A stretch of 64,000 bases of DNA from Carnobacterium pleistocenium FTR1 (GTDB lineage Bacteria; Bacillota; Bacilli; Lactobacillales; Carnobacteriaceae), in assembly GCF_000744285.1 (NCBI RefSeq), contig NZ_JQLQ01000002.1, forward strand, positions 868,001 through 932,000. The letters run 5' to 3'. The translations under genes and the position numbers were made by a program. How positions within the stretch are numbered: position 1 is the stretch's first letter; each line of letters starts with the position of its first letter. Of this stretch, positions 55,729-64,000 are shown piece after piece. Under the pieces are notes generated by a model that was not told the DNA's origin, ran no database searches, and saw only the letters and a program-made list of their open reading frames with translations.

Positions 55729-57075
55729 TTAAAGACGATGTTGTGAAGCTTTAAACTGACTTTTTAAAAAGATAAACGTCACGATAAAGGCTAACATTTC
55801 AGCAAGTGGAACAGCCACATAAATACCAGTGAGTTCAAAAATTGGCGATAGAATCAAAATTAAAGGAATCAAAAAGATGATTTGGCGAGCTAAGTTTAAG
55901 AAGCTAGCCAATCGGACTTTTCCAACGGCTTGAAAGTAGCTGGCCCAAACGATTTGGATGCCGACCAGTGGAAAGGCTGCGGTCCATATGCGAATGGCTT
56001 CAACTCCTAAAGAAACAACAGCTGGTTCCTGGTTAAATAAAGTTATAACAAATTCTGGGAAGAACTGAAAGATCAAGAAACCACTAGTACTAATGATTCC
56101 GCCAACAACACTGGCTATTTTTAATGCTTGTTTTACACGGTCAGTTCGCTCTGCTCCGGTATTGTAACTGATGATCGGTTGGAGACCTTGGATCAATCCA
56201 GCAACCATCATAATGATAAGTGTTGTTGCACTGGTTATGATACCTGCAACAGAAATTGCAATGTCTCCACCATAAATGACTAAACTAGCGTTGATCACGA
56301 TATTCAAAACACTATTCGCCATCTGTAGAAAGAAGGCAGGTATTCCAGTGGTTAAAATGTCTTTCACGTAGACAAATTTTAGTTTCATATTTTGAAAAGC
56401 TAACGAAACGTTGGCTTTAGGTCCTAAGAAGTAAGCTAATTGCCAGACCATAGAAAGAAATTGACCACCAATCGTAGCATAAGCAGCTCCTTTCATACCC
56501 ATGCCCATTTGAACAATAAAAATGTAGTCGAAAATGATATTGAATCCAGCACCAATCATCATACTGACCATGGAATTACGTGGATTTCCATCGGCTCTTG
56601 AAAAGTTATTCAATGTCATAGCGAGACTTTGAAAGACGGCTCCGTAAAGAATGATGCTCAAGTAATCAGTAGCGAAAGGGAGAACAGCGTTACTGGCACC
56701 AAGAATACGTAAAATCGGTTCGATAAAAACATTTCCTAAAATCATAAAAACTAGTCCAGCAATAATAGCTAAAGTTACACCGTTTCCTAAAAAGAATTTA
56801 GCTTTTTCAGTTTCCTTTTTACCCAAACTAATAGAGAAACGGGTGGATCCTCCAACACCTACCATTAAGCCAAACGCTAGTAAAACTAAGGTTACAGGAA
56901 AAGTAATAGATACGGCGGCTAAGCCGAGAGAACCTAATACCGGATCATTCCCAATAAATATCCGGTCAATAATATTGTAGATTGCATTAACCAGCATCCC
57001 GATGATTGCCGGTATCGAGAATTCAACTAACAGCTTTGGGATAGAGTCGGTCTCGAGTCGATTTTTCTTGATAAT
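55729..57075 (-). CDS. MATE family efflux protein, probable ATT start
   Basis: 448 residues if translation starts at the ATT at 57075; the first ATG is at 56997 and would remove the first 26 residues. Those residues (KKNRLETDSIPKLLVEFSIP, then AIIG) are the conserved MATE N-terminus and the first half of helix 1, and AGAAGG lies 6 bases before the ATT. No ATG, GTG or TTG is in frame between the upstream stop (57091) and 56997. The rest has about 12 helices with family motifs (FSRADGNPRNSM, QGLQPIISYNTGAERTDRVKQ). Exports drugs or cationic compounds using Na+ or H+. Monocistronic. Confidence 0.82.
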   Translation of the reverse strand: MIKKNRLETDSIPKLLVEFSIPAIIGMLVNAIYNIIDRIFIGNDPVLGSLGLAAVSITFPVTLVLLAFGLMVGVGGSTRFSISLGKKETEKAKFFLGNGVTLAIIAGLVFMILGNVFIEPILRILGASNAVLPFATDYLSIILYGAVFQSLAMTLNNFSRADGNPRNSMVSMMIGAGFNIIFDYIFIVQMGMGMKGAAYATIGGQFLSMVWQLAYFLGPKANVSLAFQNMKLKFVYVKDILTTGIPAFFLQMANSVLNIVINASLVIYGGDIAISVAGIITSATTLIIMMVAGLIQGLQPIISYNTGAERTDRVKQALKIASVVGGIISTSGFLIFQFFPEFVITLFNQEPAVVSLGVEAIRIWTAAFPLVGIQIVWASYFQAVGKVRLASFLNLARQIIFLIPLILILSPIFELTGIYVAVPLAEMLAFIVTFIFLKSQFKASQHRL

Positions 57076-57301
57076 GATGCACCTTCTTTTTCAATAATTG
57101 GTTTAGAACCTCGTTAGAATATAACAATTATCGTATTTTAAGTCAATGATAAAAGTCCTTTAAATACTGATAAAATAGGAGTATTGAGGAAAGCTACAAA
57201 AATCAAGCAATAGCTGATGCATATTATTTCATTAAAAAAATCACATCAGCTATACTAATAATTGTAAAGACCTATATTATAAAGAAAAGGAGATGTTAAT
57301 C

Positions 57302-58567
57302 ATGAATAACACAGTAACAAATTCAATTGGTTCGGGTCTAAATACATTCGTTGATTTTCTGCCGACATTATTAGGAGCTATTTTGCTATTGGTACTGGCG
57401 TGGATCGTCGCTACACTTGTTAAAAAGGCTGTTCAAAAAGGGCTGAAAGCAGCCGGTTTTGGCAAAGTTTTAACAAAATGGGGTGTAACGAATTCACAAG
57501 AGCAAGCCGAAACAACCATCGATTCCCTATCCCAAGTCCTATATTTCTTAGTTTGGTTATTATTCTTACCAGGTATCCTGGGTATGTTGGGATTAGATGC
57601 AGTTGCTCAACCAATTTCGAATATGTTTGATACTGCTTTGAACTTCTTCCCTAACTTGTTCGCTGCTGCGATTATTATGGCTATTGGGATAATTGTCGCT
57701 CGTTTTGTTAAAAATCTTGTGTACAACTTAGCACTGACACTAGATGTTGATAAGTGGGTCTCTAAACTTACAACTTCCAAATCAGCAAGAGAGGCAGCAC
57801 CTTCTGCTGGTCAAAAGAGCACAATGGCTAACGTATTAGGTAATATTATCTATATCGTTATCCTGATTCCAATCGTTACTATTGCGTTAGAAACATTGAA
57901 TATTCAAACAATCTCTCGTCCAATCGTTGGCGTATTGAACCAAGTTTTAGCTGCGATTCCAAATATCATCGTAGCTGTCATTTTATTAGCTGTTGGTATC
58001 GCTATTGCTAGATTTGTAGGTGAACTCTTAACCGATTTACTTTCTAGCACAGGGATCAATAATTTAACTAGATTCGTTAAGAATTCAGGAAATATGGATC
58101 TTGATATTGCTAAAATCATTGGACAAGTTGTAGCTGTTGTTATCGGAGTTTTCTTCTCAGTTGAAGCTTTAAATGTCTTAAACTTAGAAGTTTTAAACTC
58201 AATTGGTTCAGCAGTGATTGCGTACTTGCCACTGGTTATTAGTGCTATGGTCATCTTAGGAATTGGTGTCGTAGGTGGAACAGTCTTAGGTGGTTTTGTT
58301 ACAAAATCGACTGGGAACAAATTCGCTGGTGAAAGTTTGAAATATATCTTGATCGTTTTATCTGTCTTCATGGCTTTAGACCAATTGAGATTCGCTACAA
58401 GCATCGTTAACACGGCCTTTATCTTGATTTTAGGTGCTTTATCTGTTGCCTTTGCTGTTGCGTTTGGTATTGGTGGGCGTGATTTCGCTAAAAGTCAATT
58501 AGCTACATTAGATAAGAAGATGGAAAAAGAAAGTAACTCATCGGACGATCAAGGGCCAACTTTATAA
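57302..58567 (+). CDS. MscS-like channel protein with repeated TM_helix units
   Basis: 421 residues from the ATG at 57302 (AAAGGAGATG upstream; the in-frame ATG at 57293 overlaps the site). Repeated conserved TM_helix modules (LPTLLGAILLLVLAWIVATL, FPNLFAAAIIMAIGIIVARF, IPNIIVAVILLAVGIAIARF, and LPLVISAMVILGIG) form a long membrane protein of the type found in small-conductance mechanosensitive channels, but the cytoplasmic MscS beta domain is absent. Perhaps an osmotic-stress channel or scaffold. Ends in a charged tail with a terminator right after. Confidence 0.85.
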   Translation: MNNTVTNSIGSGLNTFVDFLPTLLGAILLLVLAWIVATLVKKAVQKGLKAAGFGKVLTKWGVTNSQEQAETTIDSLSQVLYFLVWLLFLPGILGMLGLDAVAQPISNMFDTALNFFPNLFAAAIIMAIGIIVARFVKNLVYNLALTLDVDKWVSKLTTSKSAREAAPSAGQKSTMANVLGNIIYIVILIPIVTIALETLNIQTISRPIVGVLNQVLAAIPNIIVAVILLAVGIAIARFVGELLTDLLSSTGINNLTRFVKNSGNMDLDIAKIIGQVVAVVIGVFFSVEALNVLNLEVLNSIGSAVIAYLPLVISAMVILGIGVVGGTVLGGFVTKSTGNKFAGESLKYILIVLSVFMALDQLRFATSIVNTAFILILGALSVAFAVAFGIGGRDFAKSQLATLDKKMEKESNSSDDQGPTL

Positions 58568-58580
58568 CTGACATATCTTC

Positions 58581-58625
58581 AATAAAGTCAAACTTCTAAT
58601 AAGGGAGTTTGGCTTTATTTTTTTA
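58581..58625 (+). terminator. Terminator of the MscS-like gene
   Basis: AATAAAGTCAAACT pairs with AGTTTG-CTTTATT, followed by a T run. Confidence 0.8.
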
Positions 58626-58669
58626 CAAAAAAATCTTTTATATCAAATAATGTGGAGGCTTCCAAGAGT

Positions 58670-58831
58670 AATTTCTTTTGGAATAACGGGTTTGCTTGTG
58701 TAGGGCCATGGGAACAACTGTAAGCCTATAGTCTTACAGCCTTTCAAGCTTCAAACGCAGCGTAATCGCTGTGTAATTCTCATTGAATCCAATACAATGG
58801 CTACAAGCAACCCTATTCCGCCAGAATTTTC
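58670..58831. repeat. MITE-like palindromic element, copy 3
   Basis: About 162 bases. Left end AATTTCTTTTGGAATAACGG then GTTTGCTTGTGTAG; right end GGCTACAAGCAACCC then TATTCCGCCAGAATTTT. Inner TGTAAG/CTTACA and CAGCGTAATCGCTG hairpins. Shares all landmarks with copies 1 and 2 but is shorter in the middle. Confidence 0.8.
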
Positions 58832-58918
58832 CAGTAAGTAGTTAAACTAATCTATTAACATCAGAGTTAGTGCTGGTTTCTCCTCATTGGTAAGTTAAAC
58901 AAGTAATAAATGAGTAGG

Positions 58919-59399
58919 GAGTGTTTTAAAACTATCTTGTTAAGAGCAAGTAAGCTTTAATGAGCTCTAGTCCGAGTAACTGAGACCCTGGTTTGCGTTT
59001 GAGTAGACGTAACGAGCGTCAGTTCGAGTAAGTGAGACTCCGATTTGCATTTGAGTAATGGGAACGAGCGTTAGTTCGATTAACTGAGACTCCGATTTGC
59101 ACTTGAGTAATGGGAACGAGCGTTAGTTCGATTAACTGAGACCGCAATTTGCACTTGAGTAGACGTAACGAGCACTAGTTCGAGTAACTGAGACCCCGAT
59201 TTGCGTTTGAGTAGACGTAACGAGCGTTAGTTCGAGTAACTGAGATCCCGATTTGCGTTTGAGTAGTGTAAACGAGCGTTAGTTCGAGTAACTGAGATCC
59301 TGATTTGCGTTTGAGTAGACGTAACGAAAGTTAGTTCGATTAACTGAGACCGTAATTTGCATTTGAGTAGTGTGAACGAGCGTTAGTTCGAGTAGTTTA
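58919..59399. repeat. 52-bp tandem array, long copy
   Basis: Lead-in GAGTGTTTTAAAACTATCTT as at 51059, one diverged unit, then units starting exactly at 59001, 59053, 59105, 59157, 59209, 59261, 59313 and 59365 (the last partial). Unit: GAGTAGACGTAACGAGCGTT, AGTTCGAGTAACTGAGA, then a CCCCGATTTGCGTTT-like end. Variation clusters in GACGTAA/TGGGAA/TGTAAA and in the end. 52 is not a multiple of three. Lies upstream of the DUF1538 gene; 59400-59641 holds nothing else I can name. Confidence 0.9.
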
Positions 59400-59641
59400 T
59401 ACGTGTAGGCAGGCAGATTTTAGTTTTGGACGATTTTATGGTACACTAGGTATAGGTAGTAAAGTGGGTGCTTGCACGGATGGCTGATGAAAGCAAAAAA
59501 CAGTTTCAATCAGACGATTAGGTCATTGAACGTTCAAACAAGAGAGTGGTTTGTACGCAATCAATTATCTTTTTGTTTTCTTCAGCAATCCTCATGAAGC
59601 AAAGACAAAATTACTGAAAACATAAAGGATGTGTCGTATAT

Positions 59642-61132
59642 TTGAATATACTTACCGAAAAATTAAAAGAAGTTTCACTCTCCGTTTTACCAATCGTTTT
59701 GATCGTATTGATTTTACATTTTACCATAGCGCCACTTGAAACCAATTTGTTGTTGCGCTTTTTATTAGGTGCGTTGTTTATTGTTGTTGGATTAGCAATC
59801 TTTTTATTGGGGACCGATATTGGGGTCAGCCCGATTGGGACCAACTTAGGAAAAGGGATGGCCAAGAGTAATAAAGTTTGGATCGTTGCTGTTGCCGGAA
59901 TCATACTAGGGTTCTTTATCTCGATAGCAGAACCGGATCTGCATATCTTAGCCAACCAGATTGCAGATGTAACTGGGGGAGCTGTCAGCAATATGAGCAT
60001 ATTGATTTATGTTTCGATTGGGATAGCGGTGATGATGACGATTGGTTTGTTGCGGATCGTATTTAATATTGAATTGTACAAACTATTGACCGGCATTTAT
60101 TTGGTCATCTTTATCTTATCGTTATTCACCTCAAATGAATTTTTAGCTATTGCGTTTGATGCTTCTGGAGCGACTACGGGTGCGTTGACGGTACCCTTTA
60201 TGCTGGCTCTCGCATTAGGTGTATCTACCTTGAAAAAAGATGGCAAAGCATCTGAAAAAGATAGTTTTGGTTTAGTTGCTATTTCTTCTTCAGGAGCGAT
60301 TATTGCCGTTATGATGATGAATATCTTTGGCGGACAAGAAGAACTTTCAGGTAGTTTAGCCGTAGATTTGGGTGGTTCGCCTTCTATCTTAGCGCCATTT
60401 ATTCATCATTTCCCGATTATTATGAAAGAAATAATGACTGCTTTAGTTCCAATCGTCGCTATTTTCTTATTGTACCAATTCTTTTTCTTGAAATTATCGA
60501 AAAAAAAATTGATTAAAATCATGAAAGGAATCCTTTACGTTTTCTTTGGCTTAGTCATTTTCTTAGTTGGAGTAAATGCTGGTTTCATGGATGTTGGAAG
60601 TGTGGTAGGATATACTGTAGCAGCTTTAGACAATAACATTTATGTACTAATTGTTGCTTTCGTGCTAGGGATCGTAACCATTTTAGCCGAACCGGCTGTT
60701 TATGTTTTAACCAATCAAATTGAAGATGTTACAAATGGATATGTTACAAGAAAAGTTGTTCTGACAGCACTATCAATTGGTGTTGGATTAGCTGTTCTTT
60801 TATCCATGATTCGCATTTTGATCCCAGGCCTACAATTATGGCATTTCATTTTACCAGGGTACATGTTGGCTATCGGATTAATGTATGTCACACCTAAAAT
60901 GTTTGTCGGAATGGCATTTGATGCTGGTGGTGTCGCTTCGGGACCAATGACGGCGACCTTTATTTTAGCCTTTGTACAAGGGGCTGCTGAATCGATTGAA
61001 GGGGCAAATGTCTTGCTAGATGGATTTGGGATGATTGCTATGGTCGCCATGATGCCTATTATCACATTAGAAATACTGGGCATACTATTTAAAATTAAAT
61101 CTCGCAAGGGAGGAATCCACGCAAATGAATAA
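59642..61132 (+). CDS. DUF1538 family membrane protein (putative transporter)
   Basis: 496 residues, TTG start after AAAGGATG. Two homologous halves (about 1-245 and 250-490). Each contains the same landmarks: ISIAEPDLHILANQIADVT / TILAEPAVYVLTNQIEDVT, and AFDASGATTGALTVPFMLAL / AFDAGGVASGPMTATFILAF. Each half has about six membrane segments. Inverted or pseudo-symmetric halves with a conserved acidic/Gly-rich core are typical of transporters, so transport is a fair inference, but the family is uncharacterised. Its last 8 bases overlap the start of a tandem PII-like gene. Confidence 0.85.
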   Translation: MNILTEKLKEVSLSVLPIVLIVLILHFTIAPLETNLLLRFLLGALFIVVGLAIFLLGTDIGVSPIGTNLGKGMAKSNKVWIVAVAGIILGFFISIAEPDLHILANQIADVTGGAVSNMSILIYVSIGIAVMMTIGLLRIVFNIELYKLLTGIYLVIFILSLFTSNEFLAIAFDASGATTGALTVPFMLALALGVSTLKKDGKASEKDSFGLVAISSSGAIIAVMMMNIFGGQEELSGSLAVDLGGSPSILAPFIHHFPIIMKEIMTALVPIVAIFLLYQFFFLKLSKKKLIKIMKGILYVFFGLVIFLVGVNAGFMDVGSVVGYTVAALDNNIYVLIVAFVLGIVTILAEPAVYVLTNQIEDVTNGYVTRKVVLTALSIGVGLAVLLSMIRILIPGLQLWHFILPGYMLAIGLMYVTPKMFVGMAFDAGGVASGPMTATFILAFVQGAAESIEGANVLLDGFGMIAMVAMMPIITLEILGILFKIKSRKGGIHANE

Positions 61133-61793
61133 GGCAATTATTGAAGGAATCGACTATGACGTGTTGTTCTTAGTTGTTAACAGTGGTATAGGTAGTAAAG
61201 CATTACAAATTGCTAAAAAGAATGGTGTTTCAGGCGGGACCGTTTTTCGCGGTTCAGGAACAGCTTCCAATTCAGCCTTGAAGTTTTTTGGATTAGAAGA
61301 TGTCAGAAAAGAAATTTTGTTTATGGCTGCCCGTAAGGAAGTAGCTGAAGCAGCGTTGGATGACTTAACAGAGAAATTACAATTGAAAAAAAGAAATCGT
61401 GGAATCGCCTTTACGATTCCCATTGCAAATTTATTAGGAAACCGTAGTTGCGTCTACAATACAGATGCGCACGGCAGAAAGGTTGAGGATAGGATGCATC
61501 AAGCTATATTTACAATCGTTGATCGTGGCCAAGCAGAAGAAGTGATTGACGCTGCCGTTGCGGCAGGATCGCAAGGTGGAACAGTAATCAATGCTCGTGG
61601 TTCAGGTAGTCATGAAACGAGTCGCCTTTTCTCAATGAATATTGAACCTGAAAAAGAAGTCGTGATGATCCTGACTGAACAACATACTACAGATGCTGTA
61701 GTAGCGTCTATCAGCAATGCGCTGAAAATCGAACAACCTGGAAACGGTGTACTGTTTACGATGGATGTAACTAACACAAGAGGTTTGTTCTAA
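61125..61793 (+). CDS. Tandem PII-like regulatory protein
   Basis: 222 residues made of two PII-like ferredoxin folds in series (about 10-105 and 122-218). Matching landmarks in each: YDVLFLVVNSG / HQAIFTIVDRG, GVSGGTVFRGSGT / GSQGGTVINARGSG, EILFMAARKE / EVVMILTEQH, RGIAFTIPI / NGVLFTMDV. The glycine-rich loop after the second strand stands where canonical PII has its T-loop. The usual uridylylation Tyr is not apparent. The ATG overlaps the stop of the DUF1538 gene (ATGAATAA), with AAGGGAGG inside that gene, indicating translational coupling. Likely a nucleotide-responsive partner of the membrane protein. Confidence 0.85.
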   Translation: MNKAIIEGIDYDVLFLVVNSGIGSKALQIAKKNGVSGGTVFRGSGTASNSALKFFGLEDVRKEILFMAARKEVAEAALDDLTEKLQLKKRNRGIAFTIPIANLLGNRSCVYNTDAHGRKVEDRMHQAIFTIVDRGQAEEVIDAAVAAGSQGGTVINARGSGSHETSRLFSMNIEPEKEVVMILTEQHTTDAVVASISNALKIEQPGNGVLFTMDVTNTRGLF

Positions 61794-61826
61794 AAGAGCT
61801 TGGATTTTTTAACTAAGCTAATTAAA

Positions 61827-61876
61827 AAATGAAATTCCTAAAAAGACGATTGTCTTATGGGGATTTTATTTTTTTG
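61827..61876 (+). terminator. Terminator of the DUF1538-PII operon
   Basis: AAAATGAAATTCC-AAGAC pairs loosely with GTCTT-GGGATTTTATTT, followed by a T run. 61877-62112 shows no gene or recognised RNA element. Confidence 0.7.
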
Positions 61877-62112
61877 CTTATTTGTAATCGTGCAGCAGAC
61901 AAATATGAGTAGATTTACAATTTTCCGGTTAAATAAAGGGATGTAAATTGAATTTATGTGATATCTAGGTTAAAATAATGAGTATCTAGTGAAAGATTTA
62001 GCGAATAAGAGCGTTTTACTTTGAGGTAGAGATTACGGATCAAGAATCAAGACGAATAGATACAATCGTTCACTTTGGATGGATCATAGGATAAAGGGAG
62101 AAGCTGATTAAA

Positions 62113-63582
62113 ATGAAATTAACAGATGTACTACCAATGGGTCATTTAAACTACAGCGAAACCTTAGATCAGTCGCAAACCGTGAAAGGAATCACTGATA
62201 ATTCAAATGAAGTCAAACCGGGCTCTATTTTTATCGCAATAAAAGGGTACAAGGAAGATGGAAGCATCTATATCCAACAAGCTATTAGTAATGGAGCCAT
62301 TCTGATTATTGGCGAAAATGAACTGACGAATTTAACGGTTCCTTATTTGAAAGTGAAAAATGCTCGAAAGACAATAGGGCAAGTTGCTAAGAAATTTTAT
62401 AAAGATCCATCAAAAGATAAAATAATGATTGGTGTTACTGGGACGAATGGCAAAACAACGATCAGTTTCTTTATTAAGCACTTATTAGAACACCAAGGAT
62501 ACAGTGTTTCCTCGATTGGGACTATCTACAATGAAATCAATGGCGAAAAAATTAAAACAATCAACACAACTCCTAATGCCATCACGATCAATCGATTGTT
62601 AACAACTTCAACGGACCAAGTTGTAGTCATGGAGGTATCTTCTCAAGGTCTGGAACAAGATCGTTTGGAAGGAATCCAGTTTGATTATGCGTTATTTAAT
62701 AATTTGCAGCACGATCACTTGGATTACCACCATACAATGGAAGAATACTTTGAATGCAAAGCTTTATTGTTTCAAAAACTTAAACCAGCTGGTACGGCAA
62801 TTATTAATAATGATGATAGCTGGGGCAAAAAATTAATCGAGCGTTTGACAGCGGAAGAAAAAAAAGTTGTGACCGTTGGGGAAGAACCCAATAATGAGGT
62901 TCAAATTTTAACTAAAGAACTCAATCATGTGTTAGTGAACTATAAAAACAATGAGTATAAGTTGCGTACTCCTTTACCTGGGGTACATAACTTGCACAAT
63001 CTAACAATGTCTATTGGTGTGGCTCATGAACTAGGCGTGCCTTATGAACAAGTCACTCCGTATATGTCAGATTTTTCAGGTATTACAGGACGATTTGAAA
63101 TCTTTAGGTTAGCCAACGAGGTGACGGTTGTCGTTGATTACGCGCATACGCCAGATGCTTTAGAGACTTCGATCAATACAGCCATCAGCAATGGTGCAAA
63201 GCGCATCATAACCGTCTTTGGTTTTGCAGGCAACCGCGATAAATCCAAGCGGAAAGCGATGTTGGAAAATGTCTGTCGCTTAAGTACGTATGCCTTTTTA
63301 ACGGTAACGGAGCTCTTTGGTTTGACAATCGACAGTTTGTATGCTGATTACGTAGCCATTCGAAAAGACTGTCAAGTAGAAGAAACTACCAGTATTATTA
63401 TGGATAGGACACTGGCTATTCAACAAGCAGTTGACGAAGCGCAACCAGGTGATTGGGTGTTATTATTAGGTAAAGGGCATGAGCAATACAAAGAAAACTA
63501 TGCTTTGCATACCAAATCAGATCAAGAAACAGTGCATTACCTGCAAGAAAAAGGAAATCAACTTTCAACTCTAGAGCATTAA
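62113..63582 (+). CDS. MurE-like Mur ligase, divergent paralogue
   Basis: 489 residues. Full Mur ligase architecture: N-domain (GITDNSNEVKPGSIFIAIKG), ATPase core with GVTGTNGKTT (residues 107-116), TTPNAITIN, LQHDHLDYHHTMEEYFECKALLF with the usual carbamylated Lys position, and C-domain DYAHTPDALE, FGFAGNRDKSKR and LLGKGHEQY. Canonical MurE has a DNPR (meso-DAP) or DDPN/DNPA (L-Lys) motif in the C-domain; here that position reads TVTELFGLTIDSL, so the added amino acid is probably not the usual one, or the enzyme is specialised. GGGAGAA precedes the ATG. Followed by a PfkB-HTH gene, not by other mur genes. Confidence 0.82.
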   Translation: MKLTDVLPMGHLNYSETLDQSQTVKGITDNSNEVKPGSIFIAIKGYKEDGSIYIQQAISNGAILIIGENELTNLTVPYLKVKNARKTIGQVAKKFYKDPSKDKIMIGVTGTNGKTTISFFIKHLLEHQGYSVSSIGTIYNEINGEKIKTINTTPNAITINRLLTTSTDQVVVMEVSSQGLEQDRLEGIQFDYALFNNLQHDHLDYHHTMEEYFECKALLFQKLKPAGTAIINNDDSWGKKLIERLTAEEKKVVTVGEEPNNEVQILTKELNHVLVNYKNNEYKLRTPLPGVHNLHNLTMSIGVAHELGVPYEQVTPYMSDFSGITGRFEIFRLANEVTVVVDYAHTPDALETSINTAISNGAKRIITVFGFAGNRDKSKRKAMLENVCRLSTYAFLTVTELFGLTIDSLYADYVAIRKDCQVEETTSIIMDRTLAIQQAVDEAQPGDWVLLLGKGHEQYKENYALHTKSDQETVHYLQEKGNQLSTLEH

Positions 63583-63637
63583 TTAGAAATGAAATTGAGT
63601 TGATTAATGAGTCACAAAAGGGAAGGTGAAACGTAAG

Positions 63638-64000
63638 ATGAGCCTAAATGAAAAAGAAAAGAGAATCTTAGAAATCATTCGTGAGAATCCTTTTATAGCA
63701 CAACAAGAATTAGCAGACGATATTGGATTATCTCGTTCAGCTACAGCAAATCTAATTTCAGGGCTGGTGAAAAAGGATTATTTACTTGGCAAAGCGTATG
63801 TATTAAATGAAGAAGAACCCATCATTTGCATTGGGGGGGCGAACATTGATCGTCGTTACCTAATCAAAGATACCTTGATTCAAGGAACGTCAAATAAGGT
63901 GCAGTCTCGTACAAATGTTGGAGGCGTAGCACGTAATGTAGCTGAAAATTTAGGACGACTCGAAGAAGAAGTAATGTTGTTTTCTGTTGCTGGGAACGAT
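63638..64000 (+). CDS. PfkB family kinase with N-terminal HTH, 5' part
   Basis: 121 codons visible; runs off the window end. Starts ATG after GGGAAGGTGAA. Residues 1-55 are a winged-helix HTH (ILEIIRENPFIAQQELADDI, then GLSRSATANLISGL), then the ribokinase/PfkB domain begins: IICIGGANIDRRYLIK and NVGGVARNVAENLGRL, the sugar-binding Gly-Gly motif. This HTH-PfkB fusion is seen in pseudouridine kinase-type proteins, often next to a pseudouridine-5'-phosphate glycosidase; the next gene is outside the window. 55 bases after the MurE-like gene. Confidence 0.85.
   Translation, partial: MSLNEKEKRILEIIRENPFIAQQELADDIGLSRSATANLISGLVKKDYLLGKAYVLNEEEPIICIGGANIDRRYLIKDTLIQGTSNKVQSRTNVGGVARNVAENLGRLEEEVMLFSVAGND

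Noticed and set aside
58949-59399. CRISPR array
   Set aside because: Whole 52-base units are alike with no unique spacers of normal size, and no cas genes are present.
61877-62112. T-box or other riboswitch before the MurE-like gene
   Set aside because: No T-box sequence, no specifier-loop layout and no terminator between 61877 and the start codon.

Overview
The window reads as low-GC Firmicutes DNA of a lactic-acid-type bacterium (Lactobacillales). The gene set points to Carnobacteriaceae, most likely a Carnobacterium-like organism: pcrA-ligA-camS in series, gatCAB-dagK followed by an rlmCD-type methyltransferase, AGGAGG-type ribosome sites, frequent TTG/GTG starts, lipoproteins with LxxC boxes and CcpA-type cre sites. 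The genus is inferred from gene content and style, not from a database comparison.

Layout. 1-6.6 kb: the end of a processive glycosyltransferase, a possible small RNA or leader, a secreted DUF1002 protein, an oxidoreductase, an unknown HTH-like protein, a VOC protein and a PTS-EIIC-like membrane protein. 6.8-13.6 kb: a cell-wall block (VanY-type carboxypeptidase lipoprotein, anchored glucosaminidase, class B PBP, CNNM/CorC membrane protein, Ser/Glu-rich anchored protein). 14-18 kb: purine genes (xpt behind a terminator-containing leader, purK-purB without purE). 18-26 kb: EamA transporter, GntR regulator, pcrA, ligA and camS. 26.7-37.3 kb: a fatty-acid beta-oxidation locus (fadD, fadE, CoA-transferase, fadN, fadA, then LysR, a degenerate acyl-CoA dehydrogenase and a PaaI thioesterase) with two cre operators. 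37.4-44.5 kb: esterase, gatCAB, dagK and rlmCD. 45.5-58.6 kb: accessory and stress genes (sugar dehydrogenase-like lipoprotein, DUF1541 lipoprotein, CC-motif protein, S66 peptidase, decayed rsuA fragment, AhpD-like protein, rsuA, DUF503, GT8, VOC, DegV, MATE, MscS-like). 59.6-64 kb: a DUF1538 membrane protein overlapping a tandem PII-like protein, a divergent MurE-like ligase, and the start of a PfkB kinase with an HTH domain.

The intergenic space is unusually rich in small non-coding repeats: several families of palindromic MITE-like elements, long-hairpin elements that abut gene 3' ends and sometimes supply the last codons, and four tandem arrays with exact periods (14 bp x 9, 51 bp x 3, 52 bp in two places, and a 257-bp duplication). 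No transposase, rRNA, tRNA or CRISPR array was seen.

The strongest leads are the DUF1538/tandem-PII pair (possibly a transporter with a dedicated PII-type regulator), the MurE paralogue lacking the usual substrate-recognition motif next to a PfkB-HTH kinase, the cre-controlled fad locus with its degenerate dehydrogenase, and the repeat landscape.
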